Shown: in pieces, positions 1 to 9,478 of the stretch | Layout: every line of letters starts with the position of its first letter | How positions within the stretch are numbered: position 1 is the stretch's first letter | Source: an uncultured Verrucomicrobia subdivision 3 bacterium | Lineage (GTDB): Bacteria; Verrucomicrobiota; Verrucomicrobiia; Limisphaerales; UBA11358 | Length of the DNA: 64,000 nucleotides | Assembly (NCBI GenBank): GCA_903918885.1 | Contig: CAIXFY010000040.1 | Span: 1 to 64,000, forward strand | Direction: 5' to 3' | Program-made: the position numbers and the translations under genes | The notes under the pieces: generated by a model | Told to the model about the DNA's origin: nothing | What the model saw: the letters and a program-made list of their open reading frames with translations, nothing else | Database searches by the model: none

Positions 1-363
1 CCGCCGGTGAAGGCCATCAGCGACCAGTTTGCTGCGAGCAAGAGCGTCATCGAAAAAGCGTTGATGGTGCAAGGCAAGGAAATCCAGCTCGTGCAGCGGC
101 ACAAGGCGGAAGAAGACATCGCCGTGGCCGCGGCTTCGATTCTGGCGCGCGATGAATTTGTGAAAGGCATCGCCAAGCTGGAGTCGCAGTTCGGGATGAA
201 ATTTCCGAAAGGCGCGGGCGAACTGGTGGACAAGGTAGCGAAGGAATTTGTGCAGACGCGCGGCGCGGGCGAGTTGCAAAAAGTGTCCAAGCTACATTTC
301 CGCACGGCGCTGCGGGCGCAGGGTTTGCCGGAGCCGCCGAAGACGGAGTGGCGGAAGCGGTAA
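1..363 (+). CDS. rnhC: Ribonuclease HIII, C-terminal part (5' end outside window)
   Basis: Frame is open from base 1; HKAEEDIAVAAASILARDEFV and downstream residues are typical of the RNase HII/HIII C-terminal catalytic region. Confidence 0.8.
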   Translation, partial: PPVKAISDQFAASKSVIEKALMVQGKEIQLVQRHKAEEDIAVAAASILARDEFVKGIAKLESQFGMKFPKGAGELVDKVAKEFVQTRGAGELQKVSKLHFRTALRAQGLPEPPKTEWRKR

Positions 364-391
364 GACGCGAGAATATTTCACAACAATTTAT

Positions 392-589
392 ATGAACGAA
401 TCTATCCAATGGCCGAGTGGCGAATTTACGATTGAAGAATTGGTGAGCTTGAATCCGGCTTTTCCGCAAGCGGTGGTTCGGAAAAAACTTTCTGAAGCGA
501 TGGCGGCGAAGACGGTTATCCAGACGCAGAAGGGCGACCGGAAAATCAAAGGCAAGTTTCAAGCGGTGACGACTCCGGCCGCAAACTAA
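392..589 (+). CDS. Small conserved-looking hypothetical protein (65 aa)
   Basis: ATG at 392 inside the longer 248..589 ORF; MNESIQWPSGEFTIEELVSLNPAFPQAVVRKKLSEAMA looks protein-like whereas the upstream part overlaps rnhC out of frame. Confidence 0.5.
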   Translation: MNESIQWPSGEFTIEELVSLNPAFPQAVVRKKLSEAMAAKTVIQTQKGDRKIKGKFQAVTTPAAN

Positions 590-740
590 CGCCATGGCAA
601 AACCGAACTTCATCGAGCTGCTGGCTGCAAATTTCGCCAAATTTATTTCCATTGCGTGACTGACACGCATTTCGCGTGAACAACGCGCGGTAGATTGAAT
701 TCTCCGTCGGCGAATCATTGGTTTTAAAGGGAAATCTCAC

Positions 741-1139
741 TTGGCACGAGTCATGCAATTGACTTTTGGCAGAACCATTAACCCGGAGAAATTTATGATG
801 CCGGTTAAAATTCAGTGCGGTTGCGGCCAGCGGTATGCTTTCGATATCGCGCCTGTCTGTGGCCGGATGCCCGGGCGTATTAGCTGTCCGGTCTGCGGGA
901 TGGACGGCACGCGCGTGGCCAACGAAATCATTGCCTACAATCTGGCTGTAGAAATGTCCCAGCACGACGCTGGCAAGCGAGCTGTGATGGCGTGCGCGGT
1001 CATCGGGTGCATGATTGCTGGCCTTGCCGGAATCATCAAAGCGGTCAACATGGCTGGCGGCTTTGATGTGCTGTTGTGTCTGTTGGGAGCGACGGTTGCG
1101 TTCGGCATGGCGCTGTGCGTTTATTTTTGGAAACGGTGA
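741..1139 (+). CDS. Hypothetical membrane protein with N-terminal CxC...CPVC zinc-ribbon-like motif (start may be 795 or 798)
   Basis: IQCGCGQRYAFDI...ISCPVCGMDG followed by two hydrophobic segments. Confidence 0.5.
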   Translation: MARVMQLTFGRTINPEKFMMPVKIQCGCGQRYAFDIAPVCGRMPGRISCPVCGMDGTRVANEIIAYNLAVEMSQHDAGKRAVMACAVIGCMIAGLAGIIKAVNMAGGFDVLLCLLGATVAFGMALCVYFWKR

Positions 1140-1188
1140 TATTTGAAAAGTTTGAGCCGGTTCGCTCCGCCTGATACCATCGTGCGAA

Positions 1189-1968
1189 ATGGCCAAACCA
1201 AAATTCATCGAGTTGCCCGGCTGCGATTTGATTCCCATCATTTACGAGGATCGCGCGGTGCTGGCGATTGACAAGCCGCGCGGCTGGATGCTGGTGCCGG
1301 ATTCGTGGCGCAAGACGAATTGGAACTTGCAGACGGCGATTGATTCGTCCATTCGCGCGGATGATTTCTGGGCGAAGTCGCGCAACCTGACTTACCTGCG
1401 CCACGTTCACCGGCTGGATGCGGACACGAGCGGCGTGATGCTCTTCGCCAAAAGCGTGGGTGCGATGGAAGCGATGGGCGATCTCTTTGAATCGCGGCGG
1501 ATGGAAAAAACCTACCTCGCGGTGGTCGTCGGTGTGCCGAAGGAAAACGAATGGACTTGCACGCTGCCCATCGGCCCGGACCCGAAAAATTTCGGGAAGA
1601 TGCGCGTCGATTATTCCGAGGAAGGCAAGGAAAGCGAAACGCATTTTCGCGTGCTGCAAGCGAACGACCGGTTCACCCTCATCGAGGCGAGTCCGCTGAC
1701 GGGGCGCACGCACCAGATTCGTTTGCATCTCGCGGAGTCCGGCTCGCCAATCATGTGCGATGAACTTTATGGACGGGTGGAAAAGGGTTTTCGCCTCGGC
1801 CTGCGCGCCGTGCGGCTGGCTTACAAGGATTCGTTCACACGCCGACCAGTGAACATCATCGCACCGGCGGAAGAGTTTCTGCGGGAATTTAATTTTAAGC
1901 TGACGCCGGAATTGCAGTCGGCCAAGTGGGTGCGTCGCGCGTTCGTGCCGAAGGAAAAAGCAAAATAA
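1189..1968 (+). CDS. RluA-family RNA pseudouridine synthase
   Basis: YLRHVHRLDADTSGVMLFAKS (HRLDxxTSG catalytic motif) and GRTHQIRLHL. Confidence 0.9.
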   Translation: MAKPKFIELPGCDLIPIIYEDRAVLAIDKPRGWMLVPDSWRKTNWNLQTAIDSSIRADDFWAKSRNLTYLRHVHRLDADTSGVMLFAKSVGAMEAMGDLFESRRMEKTYLAVVVGVPKENEWTCTLPIGPDPKNFGKMRVDYSEEGKESETHFRVLQANDRFTLIEASPLTGRTHQIRLHLAESGSPIMCDELYGRVEKGFRLGLRAVRLAYKDSFTRRPVNIIAPAEEFLREFNFKLTPELQSAKWVRRAFVPKEKAK

Positions 1969-1971
1969 AAT

Positions 1972-2039
1972 CATCCGCAGATGGCGCGGATTGCCGCAGA
2001 TTAAAATTCATCTGCGTGAATCTGTGAAATCTGCGGATG
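1972..2039. repeat. Inverted repeat between convergent genes, possible bidirectional terminator
   Basis: CATCCGCAGAT ... ATCTGCGGATG arms with internal GCAGATT/AATCTG repetition. Confidence 0.6.
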
Positions 2040-2048
2040 TAAATCTGT

Positions 2049-2672
2049 TTAGTTCGCGTAGTGAACGCTGCAGCCGTAGGGCTTGGTCGCCGAAACGGTC
2101 ACCGTTTTGCCCGCGAGCAGTTCGTCCACGGCGGCGCTGACGTAATTCTTCGCCGTGCGCGGATCGCCAAAAGGCTTCGGATTGTTGTCCATCGCGCCGT
2201 CGTAGGCGAGCGTCCCATCAGCGGCGATGACGAACATGTGCGGCGTGGTTTTCATGCCGTAAAGATGGCCGATGGTTCCGGCGTTGTCGTCAATCCACGC
2301 GGTTGCGGCGAATTTCTGTTCCGTCCACAATTTCTGCGCGGCTTCCGGCGCGAGGTAGCCAAAATTCTTTTTGTTCACCGAATCCACCACGAGCCAAACG
2401 ATGCCCTTGGCAGCTAGGTCAGTTTGCAACGCTTGCATCGCACCGGTTCCGTAGTGATGCTGGCAGAACGGGCATTGCGCGTTGTAGGATTCAAGGATGA
2501 CGATTTTCCCTTTGAAATCCGAGAGGTGAATGGTTTTGCCGGTGATGTCCGTGCCGGTGAAATCCGGCGCGGGTTTGCCGATTTCCACGGCGAAGGCGGC
2601 GGTGGTCAGAACCGTAGCGGCGAGCAGAGCGAATAATTTTTTCATGCAGAGAATAGACGCAACTCGCGCCAT
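2049..2672 (-). CDS. Thioredoxin/redoxin family protein, exported
   Basis: Signal-like N-terminus, IGKPAPDFTGTDITGKTIHLSDFKGKIVILESYNAQCPFCQHHYG, C-terminal PYGCSVHYAN. Confidence 0.8.
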   Translation of the reverse strand: MARVASILCMKKLFALLAATVLTTAAFAVEIGKPAPDFTGTDITGKTIHLSDFKGKIVILESYNAQCPFCQHHYGTGAMQALQTDLAAKGIVWLVVDSVNKKNFGYLAPEAAQKLWTEQKFAATAWIDDNAGTIGHLYGMKTTPHMFVIAADGTLAYDGAMDNNPKPFGDPRTAKNYVSAAVDELLAGKTVTVSATKPYGCSVHYAN

Positions 2673-2685
2673 TAAAGTTCAAAAA

Positions 2686-4788
2686 TTAATTCGCCGCGCG
2701 GTCGAGCGCCGAAAGGACGATGTTCGGCGTCAGCACTTCCGGCAGGACGATGGGCGTTTTATTTTGGGGCGGATAAATCAGCACCAGCGGCACACCGGCG
2801 CGATTGAAGCGGTTGAGTTCCGTCGTGATGCTGTCGGGAAAATGCGTGTAGTCGGCGAGCAATGTCACGACGTTGAGCGACTTGATTTTGTCGCGCACGG
2901 ACGCGGTTTCAATGCTGGTGCGCTTGTTGACTTGGCAGGTCAAACACCAGTCGGCCGTGAAATCTACCAGCACCGGTCGACCCGTCGCGCGCGCTTGAAT
3001 CAACGCCTCGGGACTCCACGGCAGCCACGCGATGCCGTCAATGTCATGCGCCAGATTATTCGTCTTGCGCGGCGCGAGTGGTTCCCGCCAGTGCAATTCG
3101 CTTTCCAGCGCAAACGCATAAGCGGCGATGAGCAGGGCGAGAACCGTGAGGCGGGCAAAAAATTGATGCTTTCTTCCGCGCTGGACAAATTCGCCGAAAA
3201 TCCACATGGCAAACGCCAGCATCACAAGAAACACCCCCAACCACAGAACGCGGTCGCCGTAATTTTCCGCCGCAAGGTTGAAGAGCCATACCACCGTCAG
3301 CAGCATCGGAAACGCCATGGCCATTTTGAATTTCTCCATCCACGCGCCGGGCTTCGGCAGAAATTTTAGCCACGCCGGATTCCAGCTCAACAGCACATAA
3401 GGCGAGGCCAACCCGGCCGCGACGGCGGCGAAAACCAGCAGGATGACAGCGGCGTTCTGCGCAAACGCAAAGCCCAGCGCGATGCTCAGGAACGGCGCGG
3501 TGCAGGGCGTCGCGAGCGCGGTGGCCAGCACGCCGTTGAAGAAGGCGCCGGGAATTCCGTGTTTGGAAGAAAGTTCGCCCGCGCTGTCCAACGCGCGCCC
3601 GCCGAGGGTGACTTCAAAAATTCCAAACAGGTTCATCGCCACGAGCGTGACGAGTGTGACGAGGCAAACGAGAAAAACGGGATTGCCAAATTGCATGCCC
3701 CAGCCTGCTTTGTGGCCGGCGGCTTTGACGCCAATCACCACCGCCGCCAGTGCAAGAAAGGAAACCAGCACGCCGAGCGCATAAACCAAACCCAGAACCC
3801 GGACATGCCGCGGATTGCTGCGCGACTCGTTGACGAAGCCGAGGATTTTGAGCGCGATGACCGGCAGGACGCAGGGCATGATGTTGAGAATCAGGCCGCC
3901 AATGAAGGCGTAAATCAGCATCCGCCAGAGTGGCTGGGCTTTTTGCGGTGACACGCTGCCAGCAGTTGCCGTCGGCGGCAGGTTGCCGATGACAATTTTG
4001 GCCTCATGCGCGCCGTCAGCTGCAACAAACACGCCGGAAATTTCACGCGGCCAGTCGCCGGAGAATTTTTTTACCAGCTTGCGCAAACAAACTTCGCCGG
4101 TCGGGGTGGAGAAAATTTCCGTTCCGCCCTGGACTTCAAAATTGTCGTTGGCCGCCGGGAAAAAATCTGCGTCCTCCGAAATTCCGCTCCATTTGAAATC
4201 GAGGATGCGCGTATCGCCGTTGGTAGGTTTTTCCCAAAAGGCTTGCGCGGAAAAACCATCTTTACTGACCGGGATATTGGTCTGCCAGACGGCCAGTTGC
4301 TTGGCTGTGGCGGAAGCTTTGGTTTCCGTGCCGATGTTTAGTGTGCCTTGAATTTCCGCGCTGGCCGGGATGCAGGTGTCTTTGCATTCCAGCCACGAAA
4401 CTTTGGCAGAAATATTTAGCGATCCAGGTGCAAGTGTTTTATCGAGCGTTAACGGCACGAGGAGCATGACTTCATCTTCATATCCGTAAGTCGTGACATC
4501 CACCGGCGGCAGTTTTTTGGGCAACGGCCATTGGATTTCCCCAGCGGTGATACCTTCCGGTAGCGTCCATTTGATTTCGGTGGCTTGACCGGCAGAGCCG
4601 GCGTTCTTCCAGTAGGTATGCCAGCCGGATTCCATTTTCAAATACACGCCCGCCAGCACGGTTGCACCCGGCGTGGCGGATTCGACACCTAGAACTAATG
4701 TCGCCGTGGTGTGCGAGGCACGCACTGATTGATCCGTCATCGCGCACAGAAAGATCAAAATGGAAATTATTGGGCGCATAGTTTGCAA
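2686..4788 (-). CDS. DsbD-like protein-disulfide reductase / cytochrome c biogenesis transmembrane protein
   Basis: N-terminal DsbD-alpha-like region, NIMPCVLPVIALK and LATPCTAPFL transmembrane motifs, C-terminal thioredoxin DFTADWCLTCQVNK. Confidence 0.87.
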   Translation of the reverse strand: MQTMRPIISILIFLCAMTDQSVRASHTTATLVLGVESATPGATVLAGVYLKMESGWHTYWKNAGSAGQATEIKWTLPEGITAGEIQWPLPKKLPPVDVTTYGYEDEVMLLVPLTLDKTLAPGSLNISAKVSWLECKDTCIPASAEIQGTLNIGTETKASATAKQLAVWQTNIPVSKDGFSAQAFWEKPTNGDTRILDFKWSGISEDADFFPAANDNFEVQGGTEIFSTPTGEVCLRKLVKKFSGDWPREISGVFVAADGAHEAKIVIGNLPPTATAGSVSPQKAQPLWRMLIYAFIGGLILNIMPCVLPVIALKILGFVNESRSNPRHVRVLGLVYALGVLVSFLALAAVVIGVKAAGHKAGWGMQFGNPVFLVCLVTLVTLVAMNLFGIFEVTLGGRALDSAGELSSKHGIPGAFFNGVLATALATPCTAPFLSIALGFAFAQNAAVILLVFAAVAAGLASPYVLLSWNPAWLKFLPKPGAWMEKFKMAMAFPMLLTVVWLFNLAAENYGDRVLWLGVFLVMLAFAMWIFGEFVQRGRKHQFFARLTVLALLIAAYAFALESELHWREPLAPRKTNNLAHDIDGIAWLPWSPEALIQARATGRPVLVDFTADWCLTCQVNKRTSIETASVRDKIKSLNVVTLLADYTHFPDSITTELNRFNRAGVPLVLIYPPQNKTPIVLPEVLTPNIVLSALDRAAN

Positions 4789-4865
4789 TTTAAATGTTTT
4801 GCGTTACGGCGCTTAATCTCTCAAATCATCCTTAAATTTCGCCATGTCGGTAGATGAAATTTTTT

Positions 4866-7001
4866 TTATCTCTGCCGCTGCCGTCGACTGGTCAAAAGCG
4901 AAACTGCTGTGATGGCCACACAAGTAAATCCAAAAACGTCGCCGTGGCGATGATAATAGGTTGATGCGGATTTTTCCGTTTCCGCCTGCAAGGGGATTTC
5001 CATCAGCTGGACGCCCGTCGCATATTCGCTTCCGGCAGCGTCGCGGAAAATTTCTTGCGCGCGTCCGTGCGCATCAATCCAGCCGGTGACGCCATTGTTC
5101 GCGCAGCGGACGAGCGGTAGACTGTTTTCCACCGCGCGAAAAACTGAGTTGGCCAAATGCTGCCATTGTTCCGCGCTTTCGCCGAACCAGCCGTCGTTCG
5201 TTAGATTAACCAGAAAATCTAGTCCATGAGCCGATGATTTGCGCGCTACACCGGGAAAAACATCTTCAAAACAAACCAGCGGCGCGGCGGAAAATTCTTC
5301 ACCAGCAAACACCACCGACTGGTCACCAGGCGTCCATCCATCGGTGATGGGCGTGAACCATTTCAAGAAGGGCAGCCAGCGCACGAGCGGAATGTATTCA
5401 CCAAAAATGACCAACTTTTGCTTGTGATAAACGCCTGCACATTTTCCATTCGGCAAGACGAGAAAAGCTGAATTAAAATAATTCGTCGCGGCCGGATGAA
5501 ACTCCGCATCATCGCCGTTGAAGATGATGGCGACTCGGTTCGACTGCGCAAACTGGCTGATGAGGTTGTAGACGCCGTCGAACATCGGCACGGCGGATTC
5601 CGGCCAGAGCAGCAAGTCCGGCCGGTTCGTCATTGCCCGTTGCGAAACGGCTAGGAGTTCGGAAAATCTTTTTTCATCTTCGCTGGCCGACCAAATGAGC
5701 GTCTGCGGAATACTCGGTTGAACGGCGACGACGCGCAGAGTTTTTTCGGGCGCGATTGAAGTTCGGTTGATTTGGAAAAGTCCGCCGACGAACAGCAGCA
5801 CGATGACAATCATCGGCAAAACAATTTCCGCCTGCCAGATATGGCGTTTGGTAGGGTTGCTAAAAATCATTTCTGCCGCCGAATAAATGGCGAGCGAAAA
5901 CCAGACGACGAGAAACGACACACCATAAACGCCGGTCACCGCTGCGATTTGGATGAGTGGCACGAGCTGGTATTGCGACACTCCAAGAAAACTCCAGGGA
6001 AAACCGCTGAACAACCAGCCGCGCAACAATTCCAGCGCCACCCACGCCGCCGCGCCCGTGAGGGTCCAGCGCAAACGCGATAACCAACTGGAATTGGAAA
6101 ATTGAAAACGGGAAACAAACCAAGTCCACCCTCCGGAAAACAAGGCGACATATGCCGATAACGCCAGCCAGCCCAAAATCGGTAGCCCTGCAACCGGCAT
6201 GTAAAGCAGCCAGTAAAGCGAGGCCAGCCAAAATGCCAGTCCGCCAGCGTAACCTGCGCGAAAGGCGTCCGCACCGTTTTTGCCGCGCGCGGCGAAGAGA
6301 ATCAGCGCCGGGCAAATCCACGCAAATCCGGCGAGGCTGAATTTCGGGAACGCGCTCGCTAACAGCAATCCGGCGAGAATGGCGACCAGATAACCGCTGC
6401 GCCAAAATAATTCTGTGTAAACGCTTTTGGCGATGGCTAGCGGCGAATAGCCCTCGCAAAAAGTCGGGCCAAGCGCGGTGCAATTGGCGGCTTCGCGTAA
6501 AACGGCGTGGCTGGCGTTCACGACGACGGCCTGCCGCGCACCGCGCCACACCGCGAAGTCGGCGGTGGAATTGCCCGCGTAGTCGAAATTGCGCTCGCCG
6601 AACTTTTCCGTGAGCGCGCGGAGTTTGTTCTCGCTGCGCAGATTTATTTTCCCGTCGCTGGCCAGAACTTCGTCGAACAGTCCGATGTGTTCGGCAATGG
6701 GTTGCGCCATCTGCAAATCCGACGCGGTGGCGAGAATGATTTTGCGACCGGAATTTTTTTCCGTGCGGAGCCACGCGCAAAATTTTTCGTGGTAGGGCAG
6801 GGTGCCGGGATCAATCTGGACGCGGGCGGCGAGCTTTTGTTTCAGTTTAGCGCGTCCGCGCGTCCACCAGAGCAAAATTTGGAAAATTGCGAAAGGATTC
6901 CGTCGCAAAAGACGCGCGAGCGACTCCCACATCATGTCGGTGCGGATGAGCGTGCCGTCGAGATCGACGACTAAAACTGGTTTGGTGTCCAGATGAGTCA
7001 C
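4866..7001 (-). CDS. lnt: Fusion protein: N-terminal HAD phosphatase domain + apolipoprotein N-acyltransferase
   Basis: HAD motif VLVVDLDGTLIRTD and GNSTADFAVW; Lnt region with LLLWPESAVP, YHKQKLVIFGEYIPL, VCFEDVFPG (Glu/Lys/Cys triad context). Confidence 0.88.
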   Translation of the reverse strand: MTHLDTKPVLVVDLDGTLIRTDMMWESLARLLRRNPFAIFQILLWWTRGRAKLKQKLAARVQIDPGTLPYHEKFCAWLRTEKNSGRKIILATASDLQMAQPIAEHIGLFDEVLASDGKINLRSENKLRALTEKFGERNFDYAGNSTADFAVWRGARQAVVVNASHAVLREAANCTALGPTFCEGYSPLAIAKSVYTELFWRSGYLVAILAGLLLASAFPKFSLAGFAWICPALILFAARGKNGADAFRAGYAGGLAFWLASLYWLLYMPVAGLPILGWLALSAYVALFSGGWTWFVSRFQFSNSSWLSRLRWTLTGAAAWVALELLRGWLFSGFPWSFLGVSQYQLVPLIQIAAVTGVYGVSFLVVWFSLAIYSAAEMIFSNPTKRHIWQAEIVLPMIVIVLLFVGGLFQINRTSIAPEKTLRVVAVQPSIPQTLIWSASEDEKRFSELLAVSQRAMTNRPDLLLWPESAVPMFDGVYNLISQFAQSNRVAIIFNGDDAEFHPAATNYFNSAFLVLPNGKCAGVYHKQKLVIFGEYIPLVRWLPFLKWFTPITDGWTPGDQSVVFAGEEFSAAPLVCFEDVFPGVARKSSAHGLDFLVNLTNDGWFGESAEQWQHLANSVFRAVENSLPLVRCANNGVTGWIDAHGRAQEIFRDAAGSEYATGVQLMEIPLQAETEKSASTYYHRHGDVFGFTCVAITAVSLLTSRRQRQR

Positions 7002-7165
7002 GAAGAAAACCTTGGTTTCAAAACATTTGGCTGGTTTACCGGCGCATGGGCGGTCGTATTTTTAGACAAGATCGCGTCAAAGTCCATAGTGATTGGTATG
7101 CCTACGCCATCACTTGAGGGTTTGCGTCTGGCAAACGGGTCGTGGCAAAACTTTCTGCCGCCCGC

Positions 7166-9205
7166 TCACTGGGTAATCGCCCCGCGCATGGCGGCGAAAA
7201 GATTCTTGCTGGATTCCTGCGCGACGGGCGTCTTGGATTTTGAATCGGACGTTTCGATGAGTTCCTCCGGCAGTTCCTTCAGAAACGGGGAAGGGTGACA
7301 CGGCAGCAACTGGCCGTATTTCTTGCGTCCGCCGCAATGGCTGATGGCCAGCGTCTGCATGGCGCGCGTTACGGCGACGTAAAATAATCTGCGTTCCTCA
7401 TCCATTGTGCCTTCCACTTTCGAGCGCGTATGCGGCAGCAATCCGTCCTCCAAGCCGACGACGAAAACGTGCGGAAATTCCAAGCCTTTGCACGAGTGCA
7501 TGGTGATAAGCGTGACAGCGTCCTGGGTGTTTTCTTTTTCCTCCTCGCGATCGCTGTCCAGTGTGATGTTCTCCAGAAAATTATCCAGTCGTTCCACTGG
7601 CGCATTGCCCGCCCCGTCCATCGTGGCCATGAGTTCCTTCAAATTGCGGACGCGCGCCTCGGACGCTTCGGGAGTTTTTTCCAGTCGGCGCAGTTCGGCG
7701 AAGTAGCCGGCCTCGGTCAGGAAATTATCTGCCCACGTTTGCAGGCGAAACTCATTCGCGGTCGTCTGCAACTCGCCTTGCCCACGCTCGATAAATTCCA
7801 CAAACGCCTCGATGCTTTTGCGCGTGTTCGTCTGAAACGTCGTCGTCACCAGCGGATTTTTCATCGCGGTGAAGACGGAACATTTCCGGTCGTGGCTCGC
7901 GCCGAGCAGCCGTTCCATCGTCACGTCGCTCAAGCCACGCGCGGGGGTGTTGGCGATGCGCAACAGGCTGATGTCGTCGTGCGGATTGACGAAGGTTTTC
8001 AGGTAGGCGAGGAAATCCTTGATCTCGCGCCGGTCAAAAAAGCTTTGTCCACCGATGAGATGATAGCGGACATTGGCCGCGCGTAACGCGGTTTCCAGCG
8101 GGCGCGATTGCTGGTTGGTGCGGAACAGGATGGCGCAATCTTGCCACGGAATCCGATAGGCGAGCCGCTTAAACTCAATCGCCGCCACGACTTCGCGCGC
8201 CTCGTCCTCGTCATTGCCGAAAGTGTTCAGCAGAATTTTTGCGCCCGCGCCTTTGCTCGACCACAAATTTTTACCGCGCCGCTGGACGTTGTTTTTGATG
8301 ATGGCGTTGGCGGCGTTGAGAATGGTCGTCGTGCTGCGGTAATTCTGTTCGAGCTTCACCACTTTGATCTCGGGAAAATGCTTTTCCATGTTCAGCAGGT
8401 TGGCGACTTCCGCGCCGCGCCAGCCGTAGATGCTCTGGTCGTCATCGCCGACGACACAGAAATTCCGATGCTCCTGCGTCAGCGAATGCACCAGCTCGAA
8501 CTGCGCGGCGTTGGTGTCCTGATACTCGTCCACCATGACGTATTGGTATTTGGCGCGGCAGGCCGCGAGCGCATCGGGATGTTCACGGAAGAGACGCAGC
8601 GTGAGCAGAATCAAATCGTCGAAATCCACCGCGTTGCAGGCGTGCAGAGCGGATTCGTAGCGCTTGGCAACGTGCTCGGCCAGCGCACGGACACTCGGGT
8701 CGCCAAAAGCTCGGTTACTGCTTTCGCCACCGTTCTTAAACTTACTCAACATTCCCAGCACCGCGCCGGGATCGGTCTTTTCGCCCTTGGCGGAAATGGC
8801 GGAAAGAATTTTTTTCACCGCCGCGAGCTGCTCGGATTCGTCGTAGATGACGAAATTCTTTTTGTAACCCAGCTTGTCAATGTGCATCCGTAAAATGCGG
8901 ACGCAGAGCGAGTGAAAGGTGCAGATGGTCGGGCGATTTTCTTTGTCGGCTTTGGCCTTTGGACTTTGGCCTTTGGACTTTGGCAACAGCTTGTTCACGC
9001 GTTCCTGCATTTCGCGCGCGGCCTTGTTCGTGAACGTCACTCCGAGAATATTTCCCGGCGCGATGCCTCGTTCCACCATGTGAGCGATGCGAAAGGTGAT
9101 GACGCGCGTCTTGCCCGTGCCCGCGCCGGCGAGGATTAATACCGGGCCGCGGATGGTCTCGGCGGCCTGGCGTTGCTGCGGATTGAGGGTGGACAGATTC
9201 AACAT
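7166..9205 (-). CDS. UvrD/PcrA/Rep-family ATP-dependent DNA helicase
   Basis: LNPQQRQAAETIRGPVLILAGAGTGKTRVITFRI, VDEYQDTN, GDDDQSIYGWRGA, VTLITMHSCKGLEFPHVFVVG. Confidence 0.95.
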   Translation of the reverse strand: MLNLSTLNPQQRQAAETIRGPVLILAGAGTGKTRVITFRIAHMVERGIAPGNILGVTFTNKAAREMQERVNKLLPKSKGQSPKAKADKENRPTICTFHSLCVRILRMHIDKLGYKKNFVIYDESEQLAAVKKILSAISAKGEKTDPGAVLGMLSKFKNGGESSNRAFGDPSVRALAEHVAKRYESALHACNAVDFDDLILLTLRLFREHPDALAACRAKYQYVMVDEYQDTNAAQFELVHSLTQEHRNFCVVGDDDQSIYGWRGAEVANLLNMEKHFPEIKVVKLEQNYRSTTTILNAANAIIKNNVQRRGKNLWSSKGAGAKILLNTFGNDEDEAREVVAAIEFKRLAYRIPWQDCAILFRTNQQSRPLETALRAANVRYHLIGGQSFFDRREIKDFLAYLKTFVNPHDDISLLRIANTPARGLSDVTMERLLGASHDRKCSVFTAMKNPLVTTTFQTNTRKSIEAFVEFIERGQGELQTTANEFRLQTWADNFLTEAGYFAELRRLEKTPEASEARVRNLKELMATMDGAGNAPVERLDNFLENITLDSDREEEKENTQDAVTLITMHSCKGLEFPHVFVVGLEDGLLPHTRSKVEGTMDEERRLFYVAVTRAMQTLAISHCGGRKKYGQLLPCHPSPFLKELPEELIETSDSKSKTPVAQESSKNLFAAMRGAITQ

Positions 9206-9478
9206 CGGGCGCGGAGTTTAATTTGCCACCGGATGAACGCAAGCGCAGGAATCTTTTTTGCCGCAGATGCACGCCGATGAAACATGAATTTTTTTACAGC
9301 CCCCCAACCATGTGTTTCGAAAGGTTTCGATGCAAATGTAAAACCATTGTAAATTCAGGGCGTTGTTGTGTTTTTTATCTATGGGCATCTGTGCCCATCT
9401 GAGGCTCAAAAAATATTCCCTTCCAAAAAAAATATGTTGCGCAACGGGCGGCGCGCGGCTTAAAGATTGACGCAACGC

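Noticed and set aside
248-391. N-terminal extension of the 248..589 ORF
   Set aside because: Overlaps rnhC out of frame and is Arg/Cys-rich; a better start is at 392.
5860-6780. 306-aa ORF overlapping the lnt fusion gene in another frame
   Set aside because: Arg-rich out-of-frame shadow; the HAD-Lnt frame has clear motifs throughout.
9255-9440. GCAGATGCACGCCGATG and GGGCATCTGTGCCCATCTG motifs upstream of topB as an operator
   Set aside because: Resemble degenerate members of the CATCTGCGG-type dispersed repeat seen at 1972..2039; not enough symmetry or recurrence to call a regulator site.
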